Positions 37,758-47,291 of a stretch of 64,000 nt of DNA are shown here, piece by piece. The notes below the pieces were generated by a model. The model had not been told where the DNA came from and did no database searches. It saw nothing but the letters and a program-made list of their open reading frames with translations. Location: the NCBI GenBank assembly GCA_963702685.1, contig CAVPDQ010000015.1, positions 1 to 64,000 of the forward strand, in the 5' to 3' direction. Position 1 is the first letter of the stretch. Each line of letters starts with the position of its first letter. The translations under genes were made by a program, and so were the position numbers. The stretch is from AP-15 sp963702685. Lineage in GTDB: Bacteria; Pseudomonadota; Alphaproteobacteria; ATCC43930; CGMCC-115725.

Positions 37758-38223
37758 GGCGTAATCCTCAGCCGCCCCAGGCGATGCCGGGGCAGTCGTC
37801 GGTAGGCCCTTATTTCAGGCAAGCACAGCTGCTTTCCTCTCGTCAGTAAGTAGGCGAGCGCCAACAAGCGCGTCCCAGCTCACCACGTCAATATGCGCGT
37901 GGAGTTCGTGACCGCATCGAGGCTGACCCCTGCGCTGGGGGGCACCGAATGATAGCGGATCCCGAACGGCGACGCTTACATCGGCACGCGAGATCGAAAC
38001 GCATCGCGGGTTGGTATCTGCTTTGGGGGGCAGGAGCCGAAGCCGCATTCGGCGCGACCGGGGGTCCGCAATGGGTCGAGAGGGGCCTCCAAGCCGGGTA
38101 CCAAGCGTTTGATTTGGCAACACTAGCCCCTTTGCTTCGCCGCGCTGCCTCGGTGATGGCATAGCTCGTTACGTCGGGCAAAATCCGCGACTATTTGCCT
38201 GCCCCCCAATCGCTGAACTTTTC
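37758..38223. other. Intergenic region after the CHAT cassette
   Basis: These 466 bases have no convincing gene. A minus-strand frame ending at 37815 has a protein-like tail (HIDVVSWDALVGARLLTDE) that may be a gene remnant, but I cannot name it. No terminator was recognised after the EACC1-like gene. Confidence 0.4.
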
Positions 38224-39003
38224 TCACAGCGCAGTCATGCCGCCGTGCATGCCGCCGTCCACGAACAGCAGGGCGCCGGTGACGTAGGAGGCGTCGTCGG
38301 AGGCCAAAAACAGGATCGCGGCGGCGACCTCCTCGGCCCTGCCCGGGCGCTTCAGCATGGTGCCTTGCGCGGCCTTGGCGTTGTACTGCTCGACGGTCTC
38401 GCCGGCGGCTGCGATGCGGCGCTGATGGAACGGCGTGAAGATCGGGCCGGGGCCGACGGCGTTCACCCGAATGCCCTCCGGCGAGTGGTCGGCGGCGAGC
38501 GCCCGCGTCAGGCCCGCGATCGCGGCCTTGGTGGTGTCGTACTGCAAATTGCCGCCGCCGGCGACGACGGAACGGACGGAGGCGGTGTTGACGATGGCGC
38601 CGCCCTTGTTGCGGCGCATCAGCGGAACCGCCGCCTTGGCACAGAAGACGTAGCTCATCAGGTTGACGCTGAGGATCTCGTTCCAGCTCGCCGCGCTCGC
38701 CTCCTCGACCTTCTCGTATTTGCGGATGCCGGCATTGTTGATCAGGATGTCGAGGCGCCCGAACTTCTGCGCGGCACCGTTGACGAAGTCGCGGCATGCG
38801 GCCTCAGTGCCAACGTCAACGTGGGTAAAGGCGACCTTGGCGCCGGCGGTCTCGAGCTCGGCCGCCACACGCTGGCCGCGCTCGCCGTCCCGATCGCAGA
38901 AGGCCACGCTGGCACCCTCGGCAACAAAACGCCTGACCGTCGCCTCGCCGATCCCCGATGCCCCGCCCGTCACCGCTGCAACCTTGCCGTCGAGCCTTCC
39001 CAT
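38224..39003 (-). CDS. SDR-family oxidoreductase
   Basis: The 259-residue classical short-chain dehydrogenase has the cofactor motif TGGASGIG at residues 12-19, then DILINNAG, a Ser in NTASVRS and the active-site pair YDTTKAAIAG (Tyr-X3-Lys). The C-terminal GRAEEVAAAILFLASDDASY is usual. An acidic residue after the second strand (AFCDRDGER) favours NAD over NADP. The family includes 3-oxoacyl-ACP reductases and alcohol dehydrogenases, and the substrate is unknown. It stands alone on the minus strand. Confidence 0.88.
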   Translation of the reverse strand: MGRLDGKVAAVTGGASGIGEATVRRFVAEGASVAFCDRDGERGQRVAAELETAGAKVAFTHVDVGTEAACRDFVNGAAQKFGRLDILINNAGIRKYEKVEEASAASWNEILSVNLMSYVFCAKAAVPLMRRNKGGAIVNTASVRSVVAGGGNLQYDTTKAAIAGLTRALAADHSPEGIRVNAVGPGPIFTPFHQRRIAAAGETVEQYNAKAAQGTMLKRPGRAEEVAAAILFLASDDASYVTGALLFVDGGMHGGMTAL

Positions 39004-39208
39004 TTTGGCGACCTTTCATCGCATTGCGAAACGCGTATCCACAATACGTCGTATCCATCCGGCGGGCACCGCCTTGTTGGCCCGGCCTGGGTGTCCGACC
39101 TTAGACCCGGTGTTTGCCACACATGCCAGCTTCGCCCGCATCGGCGCCCGGCACGGCCTTGGTTAACCGAATCGACACCGGTTCTCGGCAATCTCCAGCT
39201 TTTGCATC

Positions 39209-40924
39209 ATGGGTGGCCGAGCGATGCCGATACCGAAGCTGACGCGCGCTCCGGGCGAGGCCGGCAACCCCGCCGGTCCGGCACCGGCTGTTCGCCCGGT
39301 GCTTTATGCCATCGCCGGCGCGCTGACGCTGTCACCCTTGCTGTGGGCGCGGATCCCGCCGCTCGTCGACTATCCCAATCACCTCGCACGCGCATGGATC
39401 CTGGTCCACGCGGCCGAGATCCCGGCGTTGGCCGGCAATTACAGTGTCCATTGGCGCATCTTGCCCGACCTCGCGATGGACGGCGTGGTCTCGGCCCTCG
39501 CCTACCTCGTTCCGGTCGAGCTCGCCGGCCGCATCTTCGTTGCCTTGACCATGGCGGCATTGGTCGGCGGCACGCTCGCCTTGCACCGCGTCCTGCACGG
39601 TCGCGTCGGGCTTTGGCCGCTGTGCTCGATGCTGTTCGTATACAACGCCGTTCTGTTCTGGGGCTTTGTCAGCTGCCTGTTTGCGATCGGCCTCTGCCTG
39701 CTCGTGCTTCAGCGGCTGGATCGCCACGCGCCATTGGCGCATCGGCGTCCGGCTGGCGCTGTTTTCGCTCGCTGCCAGCCTGCTGTTCTTGCTGCATCTG
39801 TTTGCCTTTGGCCTCTACGGCTTGTCGATGGCGGCTTACGAGCTGCAAGCCCGGCTCGGACGAAACCGGCCGTCTTTCCGCAGCCTGATGGGATGGATGG
39901 CGACCTGGCTGCAGCTGCTTCCGGGAATAGCGCTGTGGCGCGCGAGCCTGGCGCATGCCGGATCGACGCTGACGGTCTATGGCGGGCTCGCGGCGAAGCT
40001 TTATGCGCTCTTCTCACCATTCGATTTCGGTGTCGCACCGGCGCCGCTCGATCGGCTCGTCGCGGTCGCGGCCTGTCTCGGGCTGATCCTTGCGATCGCC
40101 ACGCGGACGATCCGGCTCGCACCGGAAATGCGGCTGCCGCTGGCGGCGATGGTGGCGGCCGCGTTGCTGATGCCCAACCGCATGAGCGGGGCGTGGGGCG
40201 CCGATCTCCGATTGCCGGTCACCCTGCCTTTCGTCGTCATCGCCAGCACCAGCCTGGAAATTTCCCGCCGATCGGTCGCCGGGATTGCGGTGGGCGTCGG
40301 CGCGGCCCTGCTGGTGCTGAGGGTCTGGTCGGTATCGCAGAGCTGGCGCGACTATGACCGCTGGTTCACCGAGTTCAGGACTGCTGCCGCGATCGTTCCG
40401 CCCGGCTCGCGGCTGCTGGTCGCCGAGGCGCCGGCATCGATGGCGGCCCGCCGCCTGCCCGGCGTGCCGGCTTTTCTTGCGCGGATGCAGCCGGCGGTAT
40501 TCACCCATATGGCCGCACTCGCGGTGATCGACCGGGCAGTGTTTTTTCCGTACATCTTCACCGGGTGGACGACGATCGATGTGGCTGCGCGCAACGCGCC
40601 GATATCACAGAAGGAAGGGCAGCCGGCGACGCTGAAGGACTGGTGCAGAGCGAAGACGGAGCGGCTGCATTCCGAGCAAATGCGATCGGTGAGCTGCCTT
40701 ATTGGCGCAATTGGCGGCGGGATTTCGATTTTGCCTTGGTGATCGATTTCGGCCGGCCGCCGCAACCGGTGCCCCGGTCGATGCGCCCGGTGCGGAACGG
40801 GAGCTTTTTCGAGCTTTATCGTATCGCCAAAGGGCAGCACCCGGCACCGGTTCGGCAATCTGACGCGGCGGCAAAATCGCGGCCGCTCGGCGACGCAACA
40901 CGATTGCCGCAGCCAGCCAGGTGA
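39209..40924 (+). pseudogene. Polytopic membrane protein, glycosyltransferase-like, frame broken
   Basis: Three plus-strand frames make one integral membrane protein of about 570 residues. The first (to about 39730) has PPLVDYPNHLARAWILVHAA and membrane helices such as LYAIAGALTLSPLLWARI. The second (to about 40660) has helices SLAASLLFLLHLFAFGLYGL and LPLAAMVAAALLMPNRMSGA. The third carries the soluble end (YWRNWRRDFDFALVIDFGRP, then NGSFFELYRI). The DYPNHLAR motif and topology resemble polyprenyl-phosphate sugar transferases of the GT-C kind, with the acidic residue after the first helix. The starts at 39209 and 39224 are both possible. Each shift resumes without loss. Confidence 0.65.
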
Positions 40925-41045
40925 GGGGCGGCCGTTGTCGCCGTGTCGGCGCGGCGGCGCAGCCGCGGACAAATGCCGTGGCAGGCTCGACGCGACGCCG
41001 AGAGGATAATATTCATCCGCATTCGCGACGCGATGGAGGTCCGGC

Positions 41046-41918
41046 ATGCCCGGCTTTGCTCACCCCGAATTTCTGATCGACACCGAAACGCTCGAACGAC
41101 GGCTCGGCGAGCAGCACCTGCGCATCTTCGATTGCACGACGCATCTCGTCCCGGACCCGAAGACCACCTACCAGGTCGTGCCGGGGCGGGCCGATTTTGA
41201 AAAAGCCCATATCCCCGGCGCGCAATTTGTCGATGTGCAGGGCGACTTGTCGGACAACAGTCATCGCTTTCGCTTTATGCGGCCCGCGGCGGACGCGTTC
41301 GCCGCGGCGATGGGCCGCCTCGGCGTCGGCGACGGAGCACAGGTCGTGACCTACAGCGCGACATCGCCGCAATGGGCGACACGGGTGTGGTGGCTGTTGC
41401 GGACGTTCGGCTTCGACAATGCGGCGGTGCTCGACGGCGGCTGGCAGAAATGGTCGCGCGAAGGGCGGCCGATCGAGACCGGGCCGGCCAAGCCGCGCCC
41501 GCCGGCGCATTTTGCCGTGCACGCCGAGCGGCCGCTGATGGTCGGCAAGGCGGAGGTGCTCGCCGCCATCGGCAATGGCGCCATCTGCACCTTGAACGCG
41601 CTGTCGGCCGCGCAGCATGCCGGCAGCGGCGGCAACAGCTATGGCCGGACGGGCCGCATCAAGGGGAGCGTCAACCTGCCGGCCGCGCATCTGATCGATC
41701 CGGCAACCGGCGCCTTGCTGCCGGCCGACGAATTGCGCCGGCGGTTCGACGCGGTCGGCGCTTTTGGCAAGGAGGTCATCAGCTATTGCGGCGGCGGCAT
41801 CGCGGCGAGCGCGGACGCCTTTGCCCTCGTCATGCTCGGCCACGAGAACGTCAAGCTTTACGACGCCTCGATGAGCGAATGGGCGAACGACCCGTCCTTG
41901 CCGATGGAGACCGGCTGA
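41046..41918 (+). CDS. Sulfurtransferase with two rhodanese domains
   Basis: The 290-residue protein has tandem rhodanese domains. The first includes FDCTTHLV and AHIPGAQFVDVQGDLSD; where an active site would be it reads VTYSATSPQWATR without Cys, so it is structural. The second ends with ISYCGGGIAASADAFAL, where Cys is the sulfur carrier. The overall layout fits thiosulfate or 3-mercaptopyruvate sulfurtransferases. Its stop overlaps the next start (TGATG), so it is coupled to the GNAT gene. Confidence 0.88.
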   Translation: MPGFAHPEFLIDTETLERRLGEQHLRIFDCTTHLVPDPKTTYQVVPGRADFEKAHIPGAQFVDVQGDLSDNSHRFRFMRPAADAFAAAMGRLGVGDGAQVVTYSATSPQWATRVWWLLRTFGFDNAAVLDGGWQKWSREGRPIETGPAKPRPPAHFAVHAERPLMVGKAEVLAAIGNGAICTLNALSAAQHAGSGGNSYGRTGRIKGSVNLPAAHLIDPATGALLPADELRRRFDAVGAFGKEVISYCGGGIAASADAFALVMLGHENVKLYDASMSEWANDPSLPMETG

Positions 41919-42371
41919 TGCCTGGGAGCGAAGAAACCGCGGCCCTTACCGTCACCGACGCGCCCGAGGCGGCGGCACGAGGCGGTGATCCGCGACGGGC
42001 TCAGCGCCTACAATTTCGCGAAGGCGGGCTATCGCGACCAAAAGCCGCTCGCGGTCTTTGTCACCGACCCGGAGAATGGCGAGGTCGTCGGCGGGCTCAT
42101 CGGCCGCACCTCCTACGGCCTCCTCTATATCGACCGCTTTTTTCTGCCCGAAGGGCTGCGCCGGCAGGGGCTCGGCAGCCGGGTGCTGAAAGCGGCCGAG
42201 GAGGAGGGCGCGCGGCGCGGCTGCACGCGGGCGATCCTCTCGACCCTGTCGTTCCAGGCGCCCGGCTTCTACGAGCGTCAGGGCTGGCAGGTGCTCGGCC
42301 GCATCGACTGCGACCCGCCCGGCCACACCCGCTTCAGCATGACCAAGCGGCTCGCCCCGCCAGGCGGATAG
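41918..42371 (+). CDS. GNAT-family N-acetyltransferase, early frameshift
   Basis: The core from 41985 (MIRDGLSAYNFAKAGYRDQK) to the stop is a GNAT fold. It has GGLIGRTSYGLLYIDRFFLP and the acetyl-CoA pyrophosphate loop RRQGLGSRVLKAAEEEGARR. It ends FYERQGWQVLGRID. The natural start should be the ATG at 41918, which overlaps the rhodanese stop and reads MPGSEETAALTVTDAPEAA. A one-base shift near 41970 separates it from the core. Translation from 41985 would lack only the first strand. Substrate unknown. Confidence 0.75.
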
Positions 42372-42376
42372 CGGCA

Positions 42377-44153
42377 TCACGCGATGTAGAACAGATCGGC
42401 GGCAGTCAGATGCGGGTCGCCGCTCAACGTGGCGACGAGCTGACGCGATGCGCTGCCGCTTCCATCCTTGTCGAAGAACAGCTTGCCGCTCGTTGTGCCA
42501 TAGGCAAAGCGCTGCGTCGCGGTCGTGAATGTGCCCGTCTTGTCGGCGACAAAGAGAGTGCCGGGCAACGGCTTCGGCGTGCCGCTCGCGCCCGATAGCC
42601 CGAGATGGAAAGCCGCATTGCCGAACACGATTTCATTGCTCGCCGAAGCGCCGAAATCGTCAGCGTGTCGGTGTTGCCCGCCGTTTTGAAGATAAGCTCG
42701 TTGGCGCCGCCGGCGGCGGTGATCGTGATGTTCTTCCCGGCGGTGATGATGTCGGCGCCATTGCCGCCCTGGTAGATGACTTTGCTGCCGGTTCCGAGCG
42801 ATCCGGCATTGAGCGTATCGCCGGGAGCGCCGCCGCTGACGATGATCGTGCCGGCGATCACACCGGCAAAATTAGCGCTGGTCAGAGTGAGCGTGTCGCG
42901 GCTTGTCGCTCGATAGCACCAGTTGCTCGAAAGCGCTGAAATTCGACGATTGCCAAGGTGCCGCCGCCGTTGAACGTCACCGTGTCGATGCCGTCGCCGC
43001 CGCTGACTGCGCCGACGAATTTCGCTCCCGGCCGCCACAGTCAGGACATCGTCGCCCGCGCCGAACGACAGCGCCGAATGCGCGCCGGCGATCGTGCCGA
43101 AATTGGTCACCGTCGCGGCCACCGTCCCGAATGTGTCGATCCCATCCGAGCCGGTGCCGATCGTCGCCGTGGGATCGGTGCTGCCGCCATTGACGATCGT
43201 GCCGCCCGCCGTCAAGCAGCACGCCGACCCCGCCGCCGGCGATCGTGCCGAAATTCGTGATCCTGCCGGCCGCGGTCAGATAGACCCCGACAAAATCGCC
43301 GTGGATCGACCGCCTCCGTCGATGCGGCCGAACCGTTGGCGACGGTCCCGCCGGCGAGCTTGACCCCCTCTCCGCTTCGGTCGATTCCGAGAATCACGCC
43401 GAAATTAGTGATCGTCCCGCTGCCATTGATGTTCGCAACGCCGGTAACACCCGACGATCAATGCCGCATTCGACGCCGCGGCGCCGTTGGTGACCCGAAA
43501 CGAGGTCACGCCGCTGTAGGCCTCCACCCCTGAGCCATAGCTCGCCGTCGAGGCGATGTTCCCGAAATTGCTCAGCGTCGCCGCGCCCATCGAGAACGAG
43601 ACACCGCTTTGCGCCGCCGCTGATCGTGCTATTTGTGTTCGCGCTCGTGCCGTTCGTGACCCGGCCGCCGGCTGTCATATCGACCCCGACGGAAGGTCGC
43701 CGATGTGATCGATCCATAGTTCGCGACCGTCGCGTTCTCGCTGAAAGAGACGCCTTCGGCGATTCCGCCGCTGATCAGTCCGGTTGAGCTGTTCGTCAGT
43801 CTGCCGCCCTCGAGGCGGACGCCCGCGAACGCGCTCGCGATCGTCCCGAAATTGGCTACGGTGACGTCGCCGAAGGCCTTCAAGCCATAGCTGTTGCCGG
43901 TGATCAGGGCATCGGTCGCAAGCGGCGAGCCGTTGGTGACGGTGCCGCCCGCCATCAGCTCGATACCGAGAAAGGTGCCGCCGGTATCGCCGACCATGCC
44001 GAAATTGCGGATGTCGCCGTAGATGCCGGTGCCGCCATAGACCCCAACGGTCTGGCCGGTGCCGTCGTTGGTGACCACACCGCCGATCAGGACGGGACTG
44101 TCGCCCGACGCGAGCGTCACGCCGTTTGTAATCGTGCCAGTGATGATTCGCAT
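42377..44153 (-). pseudogene. Beta-solenoid/RTX-like secreted protein, heavily frameshifted
   Basis: At least six minus-strand frames must be joined. From the ATG at 44153 (MRIITGTITNGVTLASGDSP) the protein is a run of 40-50 residue repeats around VANFGTIASAFAGVRLEGGR. Further repeats such as ATVTNFGTIAGAHSALSFGA and a calcium-repeat-like part (YQGGNGADIITAGKNITI) follow. The last frame ends LFFDKDGSGSASRQLVATLS and TAADLFYIA, which resembles the end of type I-secreted proteins. No signal peptide is present, which fits type I secretion. The density of breaks is far above that of neighbours, so true decay or misassembly of repeats is likely. The intact length would be about 590 residues. Confidence 0.6.
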
Positions 44154-44254
44154 TCTCGTGTCTCCCGCCTCCGTTGCGCTGCATGTTACGTTTCGTGCCG
44201 CAGCGGACCAGGCCGGCTTGTCCTGACAGCGGCCCCTCGGCCCGGAGCGCCTAT

Positions 44255-44527
44255 CTATCGAGGTGCATGCAGCAGAACCTGGGTCGCTGCCCAAATCACG
44301 CCGGCGAGCGTTCCTGTAATAGCGATGAAAGTGGCGATCCCGACGCCGATCACCCATTTGATCAGCCTCAGCTCGACCTCCGCCAGGTCGGTTTTTGTGG
44401 CGGCATGGGAAAGGTCGAGATCCTGCGCCAGCCGCACCGCACGGGTGACCGCCTCGGCCTGTGCGTCGGTGAAGCCCGACGCCTTCAGGTCCTTGACGAG
44501 CTCATGCGTATCGAGCGTGCTGATCAT
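44255..44527 (-). CDS. DUF1640-like coiled-coil membrane protein
   Basis: The 90-residue protein begins MISTLDTHELVKDLKASGFT and continues AQAEAVTRAVRLAQDLDL, with a short coiled coil (ATKTDLAEVELRLIKW) and a C-terminal membrane helix (GVGIATFIAITGTLAGVIWA). This is the pattern of small DUF1640 (CCDC90-like) proteins. A paralogue of the same layout is at 63556-63894. Start 44527 was preferred over 44539 because the paralogue begins with the same MI/MTIDTL motif. Function unknown. Confidence 0.7.
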   Translation of the reverse strand: MISTLDTHELVKDLKASGFTDAQAEAVTRAVRLAQDLDLSHAATKTDLAEVELRLIKWVIGVGIATFIAITGTLAGVIWAATQVLLHAPR

Positions 44528-44581
44528 CGCGCGCGGCAAGGTAACGATATCGACGGCGCAGAGGTAGTCTCAAGCGGCATT

Positions 44582-45499
44582 TCAAGCGTTGTAATCGAGG
44601 CCGAGGGCGGCGAAGCGTTCGCGGTCCTCGCCCCAGTTCTGGCGCACCTTGACAAAGAGGAAGAGGTGCACGCGCCGGCCGAGCATATGCTCGAGCTCGG
44701 CGCGGGCACGGCTCCCGATCGACTTGATCCGCTGACCGCCGTCGCCGAGCACGATCGCGCGCTGGCTCGGCCGCTCGACATAGATCACCTGCTCGATGCG
44801 CGCGCTGCCGTCGGGCCGGTCCTGCCAGCTTTCGGTTTCGACGGTCGAGGCGTAGGGCAATTCGTCGTGCAATTGCAGGAACACTTGCTCGCGCGTGACC
44901 TCGGCGGCGATCAGCCGCTCGGGCGCGTCGGAGAGCTGGTCCTCGGGGAAGAGCCAGGATCCCGGCGGCATCGCCGCAGCGAGATGCCGGCGCAGATCGG
45001 CGACACCGTCGCCGTTGAGGCCCGAGATCATAAAGACCGGGTCGAAATCGCCCTCCTTGGCGAGCGCTGCGGCGAGGGCGAGCAAGGTGTCGCGGCGCAC
45101 CAGGTCGATCTTGTTGAGAGCCAAGACCGAGCGCCGGCCGCGTTTGGCGAGGCGATCGAGAATGCGCCGCGTGTCGCGATCGACGCCGTGCGCGGCATCG
45201 ACCAGGAGCACCGTCTCGTCGGCATCCTCGGCCCCGGTCCAAGCGGCCGCGACCATCGCCCGGTCGAGCCGCCGCCGCGGCGCAAAGATGCCGGGCGTGT
45301 CGACATAGACGATTTGCGCGGCGTCTTCGATGGCGATGCCGAGGAGGCGGGTCCGCGTCGTCTGCGCCTTTGGCGTGACGATCGCCAGCTTGCGGCCGAC
45401 GAGCCGGTTGAGCAGCGTCGATTTCCCGGCATTGGGCGCGCCGATCAGCGCCACATAGCCGCAGCGCCGAGCGGCCCCCGAACCCGGCTCGGCGCTCAC
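44582..45499 (-). CDS. era: GTPase Era
   Basis: The 305-residue GTPase binds 16S rRNA and helps 30S assembly. G1 is GAPNAGKSTLLN, G2 TPKAQTTRTRLLG, G3 DTPGIF and G4 NKID. The KH domain follows with the GDGGQRIKSIGSRARAELE loop and ends with FVKVRQNWGEDRE. The frame is open to 45832, but a GTG at 45499 gives the family length and overlaps the stop of the upstream deacetylase gene (GTGA). Era usually follows rnc; here it follows a deacetylase gene, which is unusual. Confidence 0.93.
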   Translation of the reverse strand: MSAEPGSGAARRCGYVALIGAPNAGKSTLLNRLVGRKLAIVTPKAQTTRTRLLGIAIEDAAQIVYVDTPGIFAPRRRLDRAMVAAAWTGAEDADETVLLVDAAHGVDRDTRRILDRLAKRGRRSVLALNKIDLVRRDTLLALAAALAKEGDFDPVFMISGLNGDGVADLRRHLAAAMPPGSWLFPEDQLSDAPERLIAAEVTREQVFLQLHDELPYASTVETESWQDRPDGSARIEQVIYVERPSQRAIVLGDGGQRIKSIGSRARAELEHMLGRRVHLFLFVKVRQNWGEDRERFAALGLDYNA

Positions 45500-46402
45500 G
45501 CCGCGTGCTGCTTCGCCCACTCGACCACGTCGGCGTGGGTCGCGAACCACACGCCTTTTTGCGCCTTTGCGTGGCGGATGATCTCGTCCAAAATCCAGAT
45601 GCGCGAGCGATAGCCGATGACATGCGGATGCATGGTCAATTGGAAAATCCCGCCTTCTCGATATGCGGCGTCGAATTCGCGGCGGAAGATGTCGAGCACG
45701 TCCGTTGGCGGCGTATAGGGGCGCAACGCCGAAAACCGGTTCATCATAAAATAGACCGCGTCGTCGCGCACCCATTCGACCGGCAATTCGACGATGCCGC
45801 AGGGTGCCCCGTCGAGCAGGAGCTCGTAGCAATCCTCGTCCGACATCAGCGAGGAATCATAGGCGAGCCCCATCTCCTTTTCGATTTCGAGCGTGTGCCA
45901 GCTGAAATCCCAGGACGGCGTGCGCAAGCCCACGGGCCGCACCCCGGCGATCCGTTCGAGCGCATCGGCCGAGCGCCGCATCAGGTCGCGCTCGGCTTCG
46001 TAGGGCAAGCACCGAGTTCAGCTCGTGGATCCAGCCATGGATGCCGATCTCGTGACCCTCGGCGACGACCCGGCGCTGCTCCTCGGGGTGCAGCAGTGCC
46101 GTCACCGCCGGCACATAAAAGCTCGCCTTGACCCCGTGCTTTTCGAGCACCTTCAGAATGCGCGGCACGCCGACCCGGTTGCCGTACTGGCCCCAGGCGA
46201 GCCGCCCGATCGATTTCCCGCCGTCGCGCAGATCGGAAGTCTCGTGGTCGCTGTCGAACGACAACGCCACCGCGCAGCGCGCGCCCCCCGGCCATTCGGC
46301 GGGCCGCAGGGTCCGCCCGGCGCGCACCCGGTCGACCAGCCGGCGCCAATGCTCCTCCGGCCACTGCCAAGGTTCCAGAGGTGATCCCGGACGGTCGGTC
46401 AT
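45496..46402 (-). pseudogene. Polysaccharide deacetylase (NodB/PuuE-like), one frameshift
   Basis: About 302 residues in two frames. The first (from 46402) holds CAVALSFDSDHETSDLRDGG with the DD metal pair and GHEIGIHGWIHELNS with the His ligands. The second (from about 46010) holds PYEAERDLMRRSADALERIA, GLRTPSWDFSWHTLEI and IFQLTMHPHVIGYRSR. The set resembles carbohydrate-esterase-4 proteins of the PuuE allantoinase-like branch. The shift falls in ELNSV-PYEAERD near 46008 without loss of sequence. It overlaps barstar upstream (ATGA) and era downstream (GTGA), so all three are one transcript. Confidence 0.78.
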
Positions 46403-46806
46403 GGCTTGCCCTCCACCTGCGCGCCGAGCAAGCTTTCGATCGCGCCCCGCTCGGCCTTGGGAAAGAGCACGACCAGCTCATGGAGTCCGCTGCGCGTCCA
46501 GTCGTCTACGGCAGTGCAAAGAATATCGATATATGTGGCGGTTGGCGATGCGCCGAGCTTCGGTAGGTCCTCGTGGACGAGCACTATTCGCCGTTGCTCG
46601 ATCCACGACAGATCCGTCAGCATGTCGTTCAGCGCATCCCAGTTCCGCCCCCAATAGTCCGGGAACGCCAGCGCGGCGCTCAAAACGTCGAACAGCCCTT
46701 CGCGGCTCACGATCCCCTTGGGCACGGTGACAACGCGGTCCGTCGCAGAGGACGGCCCGGCCGCCTCGGCGTCGAAGAAAAACCGGCAAGGTCTCATCCG
46801 GAGCAC
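46399..46806 (-). CDS. Barstar-family ribonuclease inhibitor
   Basis: The 135-residue protein holds the barstar fold: FDVLSAALAFPDYWGRNWDA and LNDMLTDLSWIEQRRIVLVH. The FPDYWGRNWDALND block forms the RNase-binding helix, with the acidic residues that fill the barnase active site. It is encoded four bases after the barnase-like gene, as in a toxin-antitoxin pair. It overlaps the deacetylase start by four bases. Either ATG (46806 or 46797) may be used. Confidence 0.85.
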   Translation of the reverse strand: MLRMRPCRFFFDAEAAGPSSATDRVVTVPKGIVSREGLFDVLSAALAFPDYWGRNWDALNDMLTDLSWIEQRRIVLVHEDLPKLGASPTATYIDILCTAVDDWTRSGLHELVVLFPKAERGAIESLLGAQVEGKP

Positions 46807-46809
46807 CCC

Positions 46810-47078
46810 TTAGCGCACGCGAACGAACGTGTTGTAATGGTCGGGACTGTAATAGACCTCGCCGCCCCTGCCAACGACCACCCGCCTCGGACCGGCGTCG
46901 CCGGCAGTGTCCGGGTGCACGTATTCTCGATAGTAGCCGCGCGGTTGCTGCGGCAGGCGCGCTTCGCGGTTGTGAAATTCCGCACCGTCGTTGCGGTGCG
47001 GATACGCGTCGCCGCGGCCAATACGCTGCAACTGCGTTCGAGGTCACGCGGCAGCCGGCTCACGCCGACGCTGACCAC
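46810..47078 (-). CDS. Barnase-like guanyl-specific ribonuclease
   Basis: The RNase domain reads LQRIGRGDAYPHRNDGAEFH, then NREARLPQQPRGYYREYVHP, RRVVVGRGGEVYYSPDHYNT and FVRVR. The catalytic set of barnase is present: Glu in YREY, Arg in PRRVVVG and His in DHYNTF. A TTG at 47031 could start it. A protein-like N-terminus (SRLPRDLE) continues in another frame up to 47078, suggesting a one- or two-base shift near 47035. No signal peptide is present, because the tRNA-Pro gene begins eight bases further up. Barnases are usually secreted, so this copy is truncated or acts inside the cell, held by the adjacent barstar. Confidence 0.72.
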
Positions 47079-47085
47079 GGAGGAT

Positions 47086-47162
47086 TGGTCGGAGCGGTGA
47101 GATTCGAACTCACGACCCCCAGCACCCCATGCTGATGCGCTACCAGCCTGCGCTACGCTCCG
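47086..47162 (-). tRNA. tRNA-Pro (GGG)
   Basis: The minus strand folds as a 77-base tRNA: acceptor CGGAGCG with CGCTCCG, D arm AGCGCAGGCTGGTAGCGC, T arm GTGAGTTCGAATCTCAC and encoded CCA. The anticodon stem TCAGC/GCTGG encloses ATGGGGT, giving anticodon GGG. It stands alone, eight bases upstream of the barnase-like gene. Confidence 0.93.
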
Positions 47163-47291
47163 ACCGGGCGGCCTCCGCCGAGGCGGCGATCATAAGCGCC
47201 CGCCTCGACCGGCGCAACCGAGCCGAGCCCGGCTTGCCGAAGCGCGGGGCGGCGGCTAACGTCGCCCGGATCACCCCGAAGGAGAAAAACC

